Below, one piece after another: positions 33,486 through 44,291 of a stretch of 64,000 nt of DNA. The stretch lies in assembly GCA_951799405.1 (NCBI GenBank), contig OX637343.1, forward strand, positions 9,650,524 through 9,714,523. Reading direction: 5' to 3'. The notes below the pieces were generated by a model that was given only the letters and a program-made list of their open reading frames with translations, did not search any database and had not been told where the DNA came from. The position numbers were made by a program, and so were the translations under genes. The first letter of the stretch is position 1; every line of letters begins with the position of its first letter. Source of the stretch: Agapetus fuscipes. Taxonomy: Eukaryota > Arthropoda > Insecta > Trichoptera > Glossosomatidae.

Positions 33486-34849
33486 AATAATCAACCATAA
33501 ACAAGTGTTTATCGTGAAAAAATATATACACCTACCTGAAATAAAACATTATTTTCATATAACAACACTTATGTATATTTTTGTACATGGCAATAGTGTA
33601 TTCTTTATTTGAATTTTGATTCGAAATTCGAATTGCTAATTGACAGCTGCCGCCAATATTGATATTTTCGTATTTCCATACAAATCTTTAATATTTCAAA
33701 ATACCAGAGCTTCTTCAGGATTGATAATTCTATTTTTTTATTTTTTATTATTCAGAATGTACTATATTTTTAAAATATTCCTTTTTAAAATCCAAAACAT
33801 AGAGAACTTACAAAAATCTTTATTTTGAAACACGAATATTTTTTTGTATTGAACATAGATTTTCTTTTTATAAACTTTAATCAAATTGGAGACAAATTCA
33901 TTTTTTACAGATAAATGTGAAAGATATTTTCACATTTTCATTCCACGTGTCACAACCGATTTCCATTTCAAAAAAGAAACATTGCACAATCGTGGCAGCA
34001 CCATTTCATCACATGTAAAAATGGAACTCGCAATTAATTCTAAATTCAAAATATTTTGACAGCTACTTTCAAAGTGATTTTAATGGCGTCTTTTTTTTCA
34101 TTTATACATACGCAAAGTTTTTCTCACCGGCCGGTTTACGTGTTTATTTTTACGCTTTAATCGATAGTTTATATTACCATTAATCTATTTTCATGTTTTA
34201 AACATCGAAATGTCTATCGGGCTTTCCGCCACACGACGGTTTGCAACGTTCGGCCGTTTGATACGGAAATAGCCGGAAAATCGGTCCAGGCAAACTATTA
34301 TTACTTTAGCAACGAGTCGAGGCAAAACAAAAATACTGCGTTAGACTTGAAAATAAAGTAAAATGCGAGGAAAGCAAAACAATGTAGCTGTCTCTGCTTG
34401 ACGAAAGAAAATAAATTTATTTCAAAATAATTCAAAACGGCACTTCTCTTTTTTTTTTTTTAAATAAATATGGACGGATTCTTTAACATGACAGGCTACT
34501 TATAAACAAAAACAAAAAAAAACTACGTTTTAGGCTAAGGTTGTGCTAGACTTTTAGAGATAGTAATATTTGTGTTTTTTTTTTCATTTTATTTATCAAA
34601 TTAAGGTACATTAAATATTTAATATCTGTCTCTTACTTTATTTCTATATCTACATATTTTTGGCAATTAAACACCCCCCTTCCTAAGTAAATAATGAACT
34701 TTTAAAAAGTGAGACACTCATGATGTTTTAAGCTATTTAAAAAAAAACATGTAATTATTTTCTCTAAATGTGGGTGAACCTTTGTAACCGGTCCTAGGAT
34801 AAAACAATTAGTCTCTCCTGAGAATTTAAAAATTAAATCATATTTATTG

Positions 34850-35134
34850 TGGTCGATAGCTCAGTTTGTAGAATACTTACCTTCCATGCCAGAGAGCTAA
34901 GGTGTCAGAAATAATGTCCAATTTCGGTGTTTACTTCAAACTCAAAATCAAAACACCTGTCAGTAAAATTCTGAATTCACAAGAAATGATGTGGCCTACT
35001 CCTTCATGTAGTTAGTGTAATACTTGTCATTTTACCTTTGAAAATAAATAGTATAGGTACACTCGTCACGAATGATGGCTTCGGGACAACGTGGTAAAAA
35101 GTTGCATTGTATGTGCAGCCCATTTGCGTTTGTG
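34850..35134 (+). mobile_element. SINE family C copy
   Basis: Starts GGTCGATAGCTCAGTTTGTA, keeps the body (TTTCGGTGTTTACTTCAAAC) and ends TTTGCGTTTGTGC. Box B has been deleted. Confidence 0.75.
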
Positions 35135-35223
35135 CAGCGAGTTTTGGAATCTCACAAAGAGGAAAAGTCGTGTGTATTAAATTTTCACAATTTATTGGTC
35201 ATACTTCATTTCGGTATTAACAA

Positions 35224-35490
35224 TAATCTATCTACAATCTAAGCTACAAAGATATCAACATTTAAGATTCATATTAAATGCATGCCTACAAGCAGACACG
35301 TGCAAGTTTGTGCTTACCTGCACATGCTACATTTGTACTGATACAAATTAAAGACACAAATCTCAATGGAATAAAAGCCCTGAAACCTTTGCCGACCTAT
35401 CCTGAAACACGGGCGACATTGGCAAAGTGAACCATTTTTGCAGTAGGTACCTATAAGTGGTAAGCTCATACCAATCTATAAGTCAAATAT
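35224..35490 (-). repeat. Repeat family A, minus-strand copy
   Basis: Starts AATCTATCTACAATCTAAGC and ends ATACCAATCTATAAGTCA. Full length, moderately diverged. Confidence 0.75.
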
Positions 35491-35893
35491 ATTTTTACTG
35501 ACCGTAAAGATTATATGAACACCTAATTTTCTTATTATTTAGTGCATAATTTTCTTAACATTTGCACTATTCTTAAGTACTGAAGTCATATCTTAAGTAT
35601 GCACAATTGCCTACGCTAGTCTTACATCAATAATTTAAGTGGTTTGATAAACAACGATTTGTCAGTGCTTAGATAATAATGGAGCCATCAATTTAATTCC
35701 TTCCTTGGAGCATTGACGTGGGTAAATTAAACTAATATACCTTGATTTTAATTTTTAATTGACCAAACATTAGAAACGATTTACTAAAAGTACCTAAGCA
35801 ACACCCACTATCAAAGTACTTACAGGCCTTTAGGTACCCTTCTGTACACGTCACATATAGGTAGGCGAGTCACTTTACGTGTGAGCTGATAGT

Positions 35894-36137
35894 AAGGGCC
35901 TGTTGCACCAACCTCCAATCAATATTTAATTGAAACATCAAATTTGATTGCTTAGTTCTGGTAAGGACCTCGGTTAAATATTTCTCGAAAGTTGGTAAAA
36001 ATGTGATGGAATTTGAACAGGAAATATGATTCACATCAGCTGACTTACGTATATGCAATCAATTGTTTGATTTGAAAGGGAGAAATCACACTTAATTTTG
36101 ATTTTCGTCTGAGTGGAGTTTGGTGCAACAGGCCCTT
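35894..36137. mobile_element. MITE family G, copy 2
   Basis: Well-preserved inverted ends AAGGGCCTGTTGCACCAA and TTGGTGCAACAGGCCCTT, with the same core as 20735-20970. Confidence 0.85.
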
Positions 36138-36562
36138 GGGTATATAAGATAATGCTAAAACCATTGAGTTATAATATAGAAGAATATAAACTAACTTACG
36201 GCATTGATTCATTCTACGGGGCACAGTTGTCCCCAGTCTTGTCCAACATAGTAGTGGTGTAGTCATACAAAACATGTTCTTACCTGTGAAATCCTATGTT
36301 TTCTATTTTCTCCATTGTGTCTTTCGACACCTAATAATTGCACATGCCAAAATGCCTGAAAACAATGCCTTTTACGTTTAAAAATTGACAAATCTACCGA
36401 TGAAAACATTTATAACACGTGCACACAATGTTCGCGCAGGCGTGGGTTTCAAAGCTACCAACTTTCTGAGAAGATTTCGTAGTTTGAACCGAGTTTTTTT
36501 TGTTTACGACGAAATGAAACTGTGAATATTTTTGTTCTCTTTCTAAGGACGATTTGCGGTTA

Positions 36563-36692
36563 AGGTCCTGTATTTTCAGCGTTAGCATAACGACTTTATA
36601 CTGAATGAAAATGGCACACTTATGTCAATCGTATGGGTAGTTTTTTCTATCAGTTTATAGTCACATAAGCTAACGTTGAAAATACCGGGCCC
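36563..36692. mobile_element. MITE family M, copy 1
   Basis: Ends GGTCCTGTATTTTCAGCGTT and AACGTTGAAAATACCGGGCC are inverted. The core GACACACTTATGTCAATCGT-like block is shared with the copy at 39963-40092. Confidence 0.75.
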
Positions 36693-37540
36693 AAGTATTT
36701 TGAAACGGATATAGTGTCTATTTTCGTTAAAATAGTTTCTAGTTCACAGATATCATATTAAGTCAATAGCTAAAACAGTAATGTAGGATCGACGAATACT
36801 CTATAACTTCTTCTTCTTCTTCTCATGTTAAATCTATTAATCTGTTGTCTCAGAAGTTCCCTTCTGCGACCCTGAAGACCAGCTGTCTCTCCACCTGTTA
36901 GAGGGTCTGCCTGGTGGGGGCTGACCAATAGGCAGTTCCTTTGCAGCAAAATTTGCTATCCATTCTTCATCCATTCTGAGCACTTGGTCTCTTCAGGAGC
37001 GTCTTTTTCTCTTCCTACTCCACCAGACAACATCGTCAGTTTTAGACAGCTTGAGAACACTCAAGAGATCTTATTACCTTATTATCTGGATAGCCCACGG
37101 TTTAAGCCGATTTTGAACGCATGGTTCGATTGTCACATCTTCAAACTACAAACGTCACCTATCGCTTTCTAGCTTTATTTTAAAAAAATATTATCAGTAT
37201 TTTGTTTAAAATATTGTGATAATAATTTAATAAGCATAATTGTACAGCAAAATGAATTAAAAATAACGTATCCTAATCAAACCAGCATAATGCTACAGTT
37301 CATAAAAAAAAAAATGAATTCTTGAGGTGTTCTAGGAAGTTATACAAGTGAAGTGTTATCATATCAAAAAAACAGTGAACCAAAGAGGTAAGATTTTTAT
37401 TTTTCACATCCATAGTATAAATAAGTGTCAACACCGCTGGGATCTGAACCCACGACCCACGGTTTATTTTTCTCAGTGAAGTCTTTGTTCAAATCATAAC
37501 ATCCACTTTTCATACTTTCACTATATAAATACATCATTGA
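36693..37540. other. Gene-free stretch
   Basis: No supported gene. There is a CTT microsatellite at 36808-36823, and 36840-37050 is a GC-richer block resembling the antisense of a LINE tail, too eroded to name. Confidence 0.35.
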
Positions 37541-37544
37541 GATC

Positions 37545-38165
37545 CTTAACTGATGGGTTGGTATGAAGCTGGTCCCCCGTGCTGTAAAAATTGGTTCACT
37601 TTTACCAATACCTCCCCGGTGAAACTTCCCGGTTTGTTCCGGTCGATCGCTCAGTTGGTAGAGTGCTTGCATTCCATGCCGTGAGCTCGGGTTCGAATCC
37701 CGCCGAGGCGAGGGTGTCAGAAATGATTTCCCGTTTCGGTGTTTATTTCAAACCCCAAAATAAAAATACCGGCAAGGTTTACTCAGCCTTCACAAGAAAT
37801 GAGTACCAGCCCTCTCGGGAGCTGGGAAACCCCCACTTCATCTGAAGTGGTTGGCGTAAGGCCGGCCCCCTTACCTGTAAAAATAAATAGGTACAACTCG
37901 CCACATGCGACCCCCTCGGGGATAACGCGGCAAGAAGTTATACTATATGTGTAGCTTAGTTGCGTTTTTTCCCGGTTTCAGGGAAAGGCGACAGGAGTTG
38001 CATATGTTCACAATATGTTCATGTGAGGTTTTGGAAAAAAAAGTTCAATCAAACTTTGTTTTTCCTATTGAATATAATAAAAACTACAAGACTTTCATTA
38101 TGTTAACCCTGAAAAAAATATTTTTTACATAATTATTATCTTTGCAACTTTGATTATAGATTGAC
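37545..38165 (+). repeat. Repeat family A split by a SINE C insertion
   Basis: 37545-37635 is the 5' part (CTTAACTGATGGGTTGGTATG) and 37969-38165 the 3' part (CGGTTTCAGGGAAAGGCGAC to TTGCAACTTTGATTATAG). The interruption is a full SINE C at 37636-37968. Confidence 0.8.
37636..37968 (+). mobile_element. SINE family C, near-intact copy with target duplication
   Basis: The head TTCCGGTCGATCGCTCAGTT and box B GGGTTCGAATCCCGCC are intact. It ends TGTGTAGCTTAGTTGCGTTT. The 10-bp TTCCCGGTTT at 37626-37635 and 37969-37978 is the target-site duplication. Confidence 0.9.
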
Positions 38166-38511
38166 AACTTGCCATCCTGTTGTTCCTTCACATGCGTTAG
38201 TGGCCTGTTATGACAGTAGGTATTGACATTTCAAAATTGTACTTAAAATGTACATGAACAATCATTTTCGTCAGATTTCCTTTATCTTATGTTAGCACAC
38301 TCGTAGTTTACGTGTAACCATTAAAAACGCGTTATTTACTCTGCCAAGAGAGTCTCTCGGTGTAATGAAGTATAATGTTGGAAAATCTAAAAAAATCAAC
38401 ACGGCCTTGAATAGGTACATACATACATTTTTAAATTAGTATGTTTCTGTTAGATTAAGATACCAAAAATCATGCCAAATATCACAAACAAATTTATTTT
38501 ATTTTTCATCT

Positions 38512-38970
38512 CGCCCCCTTAGTGCTTGTTTATCTTATGCCCATCAGAGAGCAATGTTTGTAGTGTACTGGACTAATGTGTCTTATGTATGCCAGAAATG
38601 GATTTTGGAAATACTAAAAATAACTTTCACACTATCGTGTTTTAAGTTTTTTTCTAAGCTCAGATGAAACTACAGGGGGAAAACAAAGAATGTCAGCAAA
38701 AATAAGAAAATAATCTACTAATGCTATCTAGTGGCATCTGTGTGGTATGTAAAGCTCTGCAAAATTTGTAATGCAACAACAGTCGCTGTCATAGTTTACG
38801 GCGGTATTTTCGGTTCTATGTGGCAGGCAAGAACCATGAGAAATGCAGACTTTCAAATTTACAATTTTGATTCACCCAAAATGTTCTTTAACTGACATTC
38901 CTTGTTTTTCCCCTTTAATCTTCAGATTGTGTAGAATGTGATTCTTAAGACAATTTAATTTACAAGTCAT
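38512..38970 (+). repeat. Repeat family E, copy 2, interrupted
   Basis: 38512-38675 and 38895-38970 match the two halves of the copy at 21105 (GTGTACTGGACTAATGTGTC; AGATTGTGTAGAATGTGATT). About 220 unrelated bases lie between. Confidence 0.6.
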
Positions 38971-39480
38971 TTTTGGTATGAGGCTAACAACCCATACTGT
39001 TAAAAATGGTTCATTTTACCAATGTCACCCCTATATCAGGGCAGGTCGGCAAGTTTTTTTTTTAAATAGATTTGTGAAGAGGAATGCAATTCACCAAGCT
39101 ATTCAGCCTGGCCAGAAACAGGTATTAATATCATCAATTAATAATTAGTTATTGTTTATTTTAATGAATTATTAATTAATAATTACCCAATAATATCTGT
39201 TGAACCAAGGTCAAAGCTATGGTCAAATGACCCAGGCGGGGATCGAAACCAACGTTATTCTATTCCAAATACGCTAGAAAGATCAGCCCACTTGGCCCCC
39301 TCGCCCATAACGCCGACCAAGTTGCAGGGTTTATGTCTATTTGAGATTTAGATTATAATTTGTAAATACACATGCTCCATTTGCAATTTGCTGGAACCTA
39401 CACGTGTCTGTTTGTGGGCATGCATTTAATATGAATTTTAAATGTTAACATATCTTTGCAACTTAGATTATAGTTGTTTT
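38968..39480 (+). repeat. Repeat family A split by a SINE B insertion
   Basis: 38968-39054 is the 5' part ending GGGCAGGTCGGCAAG. 39319-39480 resumes with AAGTTGCAGGGTTTATG. The insert is SINE B on the minus strand. Confidence 0.85.
39055..39318 (-). mobile_element. SINE family B copy nested in repeat A
   Basis: The minus strand runs from GGTCGGCGTTATGGGCGAGG with GGTTTCGATCCCC to an A-rich tail. Short AAG flanks on both sides could be the target duplication. Confidence 0.85.
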
Positions 39481-39487
39481 TGAAATC

Positions 39488-39737
39488 TAATCTAATCTAA
39501 TCTAAGTTGCAAAGATATGTTACATTGGAGATTCACATTACATGCATTCCCACCACCAGACACGTACAAGTCCGCGCTTGCACATGCCTCATGTGAACCT
39601 ACAACATAAAAACCAAATCTCAAATGGACATACACCCTGCAACTCTTGCCGTCCTTCCCTGAAAAAGGGGTGACATTGGCAAATAAAACCCTTTTTACAG
39701 CATGGGTCGTCAGCCGCATACCAACCTATAAGTCAAG
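39488..39737 (-). repeat. Repeat family A, minus-strand copy
   Basis: Begins with four TCTAA units and ends TAAGTCAAGGAACATACACG. It is tail to tail with the copy at 38968-39480. Confidence 0.85.
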
Positions 39738-39962
39738 GAACATACACGACAAATTACATTTTTTTTAAATATATTAAACATTTTATGAAATGATAAATAA
39801 AAAGAGCGTATTCCCAAAACAAAGCAATTTATTCATCTTTGGTTCAATAGAAACTTAAGCCAACAATTATGAAAATATAAGTGTATTTAAAATTTGTTAG
39901 TCAAAAAATATACTGTAATTAATTGTAATGGAAATTATTGAGCATGTTTTTTTCCTCTTAGC

Positions 39963-40092
39963 CACGGTATTTTCAATGTCAGCATAACAAATATATACTG
40001 AATGAAAAGGACACACTTATGTCAATCGTGTGGGTAGTTTATTTTATCAGTTTAAAGTCGCTCAAGCTAACGCTGAAAATACCCGGCCTTAA
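39963..40092. mobile_element. MITE family M, copy 2
   Basis: Ends CGGTATTTTCAATGTCAGC and GCTAACGCTGAAAATACCCG are inverted. The core matches 36563-36692. The stretch 40093-41168 has no gene I can support and is AT-rich. Confidence 0.75.
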
Positions 40093-41168
40093 CGTTTTTT
40101 CTATCCATTAAAAATTGTTAATTATTTCATTGATAGACATTTTATTTAGCAACTGCTATAAACACAAAATAAGGAATTAATCTCCCTAAAATTCTGCATT
40201 GGACATATCGCACGCTTAATAATAAAGAGCAATAACTCAAAAAATAAGAATGTTGGAAAATCACGTTTGAAGTTCAGACAACCAGTACAACTTGTATGGG
40301 ATGAAAAAGGCGACTGATATTTTATCTCGGTCATATTCTTCCAAATTGAACGGCTGTCGCATTCTACCTATTCTTCTCGCATTGTTCTTGCGTTTTATTA
40401 CAAAATCTCGATTTTTCCAATTTTTTAAGTTATTTCTCTGTATTATTAAATGTGCGATATAAGAATTGTTTTTCTATTCAATTAGTATAAATATGAACAA
40501 ATCTAGAGAAAAGCATTACACTATAAAGAATGCGTTTTCAAAAAACAAAATGAATGATTGATTAAAAAAAGGCGCTAAGTACAGAAGTGCTCAAACTAAG
40601 AAGACGGGGAAACGTAGGTATATGAGAATATTAGAATAGTTAGGTATCAGATTTTTGTACAAAATCAACAGCATAACATTTTTATGCGGCTCACATGACA
40701 CGCTCATCTATGTCATACACTTTCGTACAAACAGTCGTTTACTTTTTCATTCAGTGCCTTTTTAAATTTCCAAAATCCAACCTGTAGGGTTTAAACCTGT
40801 TCTTTACTATAAGAATTTAAATTTACTTTTTACTAAATAAGGATTTAAATCGGCCATTCAAAGATTTTTCTAGATTTAACTTTGAAACTGAAAAAACATG
40901 TGTATGAGACATTAATATATAATAAACAAAACAAAAAAGGTATGAAGTAAAAAACAGATTCTTGTACACATATACAATCCAATTTTTTTTTTTTTTAAGT
41001 AACTACCTATGGAGAATCTTTTAAAACTCAAGATACATGTACATGTACATAAAGGCACCTAATTTATTTTAATTACCTATGCTTACTTCTTATTTTTTTC
41101 CTCCATATTCACGCAGTTCATTATAAACCAAGAGAGATACAATTCCAATCTCCTATGAAGGTATGCAA

Positions 41169-41467
41169 GCGCAAATGCTACTAAGCTGCAAATACCAATT
41201 GCAACTTTTTACAGCATTGTCCCGAAAGGAGAAACATGTGTATTTACTTTCACAGGTAAGGGGGCCCACATTACGCCAACTACTTCACTTTAAATGAGGG
41301 TTTCCCAGCTTCTGAGGAGGCTGGAAGTAGCCCTTGCCTGTATTTTTATTTTGGGTTTGAAATAAACACTGAAATGCATAATCATTTCTGACACCCTGAG
41401 TGGGGATCGAACCTTAGTCTTCCAGCATGGAATGTAAGCATTCTACTTAGTGAGCTATTAACCAGAC
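41169..41467 (-). mobile_element. SINE family C copy
   Basis: The minus strand shows a diverged head (TAATAGCTCACTAAGTAGAA), box B-like GGTTCGATCCCC and the full body. It is followed by AT-rich DNA to 41848. Confidence 0.75.
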
Positions 41468-41848
41468 TTTATATACTTGGTTTATAATCAACTGACATAC
41501 AGTCTTTTTCTACGTTTATGGAATTTTTCATATGTTAAGCACTTTCCTAAAGCATCTATGGTGATTTTTCATATTTTCTATCTATGTGGCCTTCATTATA
41601 CATATTTTTTAATACTAATCCAACATAATGTTATTTTAATCAGCGTATACAAGTGTATTAAGTCCAAAATTAAACAACCAAAAAGGTCTTCTACATATTT
41701 TGTGACATTCTTTTTATATAACTATAAATCAATCTTTCAATATACATACTTAAGTGTTTTGCGATTGTATATTTTTCACATGTACTTTTTAAATAAAGTT
41801 TATATAACTGCAAATAAAACATAGTCCAAACCGCAAGAAGCCAATGAG

Positions 41849-42017
41849 AGAAAACAAACTAACAAAGTGTGAAAATCCTGTAGTTAAGAAGTTTGTCGTA
41901 AGTAGAAGAAGATAATGAGTTCACTTACTATGAGGAGTTGTCCCCAATAAAATGTTTTATCCACAATTTCTCACATCAGTGAATCGGCACTTATTCGGTT
42001 TCACCTTTGTGGCGATA
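41849..42017. mobile_element. MITE family F, left-truncated copy
   Basis: Contains AAAGTGTGAAAATCCTGTAG, TTTCTCACATCAGTGAATCG and the right end CGGTTTCACCTTTGTGGCGA. Confidence 0.6.
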
Positions 42018-42489
42018 CATTTATCTCATTCTCTAAACAAATTCTAGATTGTCATCTTCGGTTCCATAAAACTCATTTAACCACTTTTTCATGGTCTTTC
42101 GAGTCTTTACACGTGTTGAAAAACTAGGAAATCAACCATTACAAGATGCTATCTATGCATTGTGCCTTTCTAACAATGTGCTTATATAATAAAAAAGTTA
42201 ACATTATCAAAAAATAATTTGTTAAGAGTTTAAAAGTAAGTACTGAAAAAATATAAAGCTTTGATTCAATGTGCGTAAAAATCACTAACGTTTGATTAAT
42301 TATTTTCTAACTATCAAAACAAAACTATATTTCAATATATCTATTGCTTCTTGATACGATTGTCAATCTGTTTTCCATTTTTTCAAGCAATGGACTCTCA
42401 GCACATTCAAAATATGGAGAAAAGGGAAATTTATAATGTGGGGCCGGGCTAAAGACAGGACAGATTGTCATAAATTAAATACAATATTA

Positions 42490-42690
42490 TGTTTTTAGTT
42501 TTAAAAGACACTTAAGTACACCCGTACTGCATTTAGCCTTCCTGCATACGTTTCACAGTGCTGTAAAATAGAAAAATCCCTTGATTATCGGGAATCCATT
42601 TTTTATTTACTATCAGTGACATCACGTGGTTGAGGGATTCTTAGATTGTGCAGAGTCCATTTTTGCCATACAAGCAAGTAACTAAATGCA
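42490..42690 (+). repeat. Repeat family L, copy
   Basis: GACACTTAAGTACACC through CCTTGATTATCGGGAATCC and GTGACATCACGTGG. Related sequences are at 45540-45790 (inverse) and 48050-48160. It lies just downstream of the AK3 stop codon, possibly in its 3' UTR. Confidence 0.5.
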
Positions 42691-42780
42691 ATGGAGTCTG
42701 ATCGTTTCCAACACAGATGTTTTATAAAACATATTATATCGACATTTACGGCACGTTTGTTTTCAATTTAAAAAAAGGAA

Positions 42781-43434
42781 TTACTGCAGAACCCTTTTAT
42801 CTAAGAATGCCACAACTTTCGGCCATATTTCATCCGAGGTTCTTCCATGAAACTCGTGCAGTATTCCCTTTTTCTTGAAAAACTCCACAACAGGTCCCGT
42901 CATTTCTTTGTATATGTTCAACCGTTGCAGGACAGCTTCAGGTCTATCGTCCGGCCTCTGCGTCAGATCCTCTCCAGTTACGTCATCCTTTCCAGACACT
43001 TTCGGCGCGTTAAAGTCAGTATTGTACACCCTGCCTGATGCCAAGTGGACCCATCTTCCTTTGACGCGTTCGATTATAACGTCAAACGGTACATCCAGGT
43101 TCAACGCGAAATCCACAGGCTGCAACTGCCAAAATTGCTCGGCTTGAGATGCCGTCCTGGGGAAGCCATCGAGCAGCCATTTCTCTTTCACTTTGTACAA
43201 CTCTGTCATCATGAATTTCATCATCAGATCATCCGGGACTAATTTCCCCTTGTCCATGTATTTTTTCACTTCCGTTCCGATTGAAGTGTTGTTTTCAATG
43301 TTCCAACGAAGTTTGTCCCCGCTAGAGACATGGACAAAGCCATATTTTTTGACGATCCTTGAAGATATAGTTCCTTTTCCAGAGGCTGGAGCTCCGATGA
43401 TCAAGGCACGTAATATTTTCGGACCGGACGCCAT
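42781..43434 (-). CDS. AK3: Adenylate kinase 3 (GTP:AMP phosphotransferase), 217 aa
   Basis: Transfers phosphate from GTP (or ITP) to AMP in the mitochondrial matrix, linking GTP made by succinyl-CoA synthetase to the adenine pool. The P-loop is GAPASGKGT (residues 14-22). The NMP-binding region is SSGDKLRWNIE, the central motif LLDGFPRTASQAEQF, and the LID GRWVHLASGRVYNTDF...QRPDDRP lacks Zn-binding cysteines, as in animal AK3. The length fits the family. The Met at 43434 is chosen because MASGPKILRALIIG begins like AK3. The frame is open further upstream, but an intron acceptor (TAAATTGCAG, minus strand) lies between that extension and this start, so the extension is intronic. A 5' untranslated exon around 43754-43810 is plausible. 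It is divergent from the PARG-like gene. Confidence 0.96.
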   Translation of the reverse strand: MASGPKILRALIIGAPASGKGTISSRIVKKYGFVHVSSGDKLRWNIENNTSIGTEVKKYMDKGKLVPDDLMMKFMMTELYKVKEKWLLDGFPRTASQAEQFWQLQPVDFALNLDVPFDVIIERVKGRWVHLASGRVYNTDFNAPKVSGKDDVTGEDLTQRPDDRPEAVLQRLNIYKEMTGPVVEFFKKKGILHEFHGRTSDEIWPKVVAFLDKRVLQ

Positions 43435-44291
43435 TTTCTTCAAATTTAACCTGCAATTTACAAAATAGACATGATTTATAAGGAAAGTGATGAATTTTGG
43501 AGAGATGAAAGAGGTATGCAAGGACAGAAAAAGGACATATAAGATAATTTTAATTTCTATTTAAATATAAGGGATACTTATTTGATAATTGCATTATTTC
43601 CTCAGACTTCCCCTTCCACTCTTACCTTTTACATTCCTTTTATTCACAATTTTTGCCAGTCATTCATCGTCCATTGTTTCTGAATACCCGAAATATAGAA
43701 CCTAGAAAGATAAAACCTCTTTTGAAATGTTATTAAGTAAATATTGATACGTACTTTGCACTGAGGGGTTTATTTAATCCTTCGTGTTGATAGCGAGATG
43801 CCAAAGTCGAACCGACTACCTACAATAGAGAACACGTTAAAAATAACACAGTCGAAGTTTAAAGAAACAACATGAAACTGTATTTTGTAGACCGTGATAT
43901 AATAAGCGGATTATGAGCTTTTAATTAAGGTTATATAACGTTTGTGCGTAAGAAATTTGGCTTCGCGATTTGAGTAATCCGATTATTGTTTTGAATTTTT
44001 TTGACAGCGGGTGAGCTGTCAACTTCAAGGCCGCACTGTTGGTGTGGTCATTTACATGTTACACTTTTCCCTGCGTAACAATTTTTCAGCCTACCTAATT
44101 TTAATGTTTTCAAAATATCAAACAGAGATTTGGATGAAAAATATATATAAACTGGCTGCTCACTTGATTACTCCATCAACCAATCATAAAACCCTCAAAA
44201 ATATTTTTTGGAAATAATATTTGTATGAAAGCCAATAATTAAACTGCCAAGAGAATAAAATAAGTTATTTTTTTATATTTTCAGATGAACG
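43435..44291. promoter_or_regulatory. Shared intergenic region of AK3 and the PARG-like gene
   Basis: The two genes point away from each other with about 860 bases between start codons. The AK3 side has a 5' UTR intron containing a family I fragment (43497-43556). The PARG-like side has an intron acceptor (TTTATATTTTCAG) at 44272-44284, so its transcription start must be upstream, possibly near 43990-44010 where a donor-like GGGTGAGC occurs. No TATA box is obvious. A common bidirectional promoter is an inference. Confidence 0.4.

Noticed and set aside
33273..33494. A 73-residue minus-strand open frame in the CpG-rich patch
   Set aside because: No recognisable domain or splice support. The patch itself is reported instead.
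41477..41824. A 115-residue open frame
   Set aside because: Very AT-rich, dominated by F, Y, I, K and L, with no domain, and preceded by a SINE. Most likely chance.
43435..43521. 29-residue N-terminal extension of AK3
   Set aside because: A good intron acceptor lies between it and the MASGPK start, and the extension is unlike AK3 proteins.
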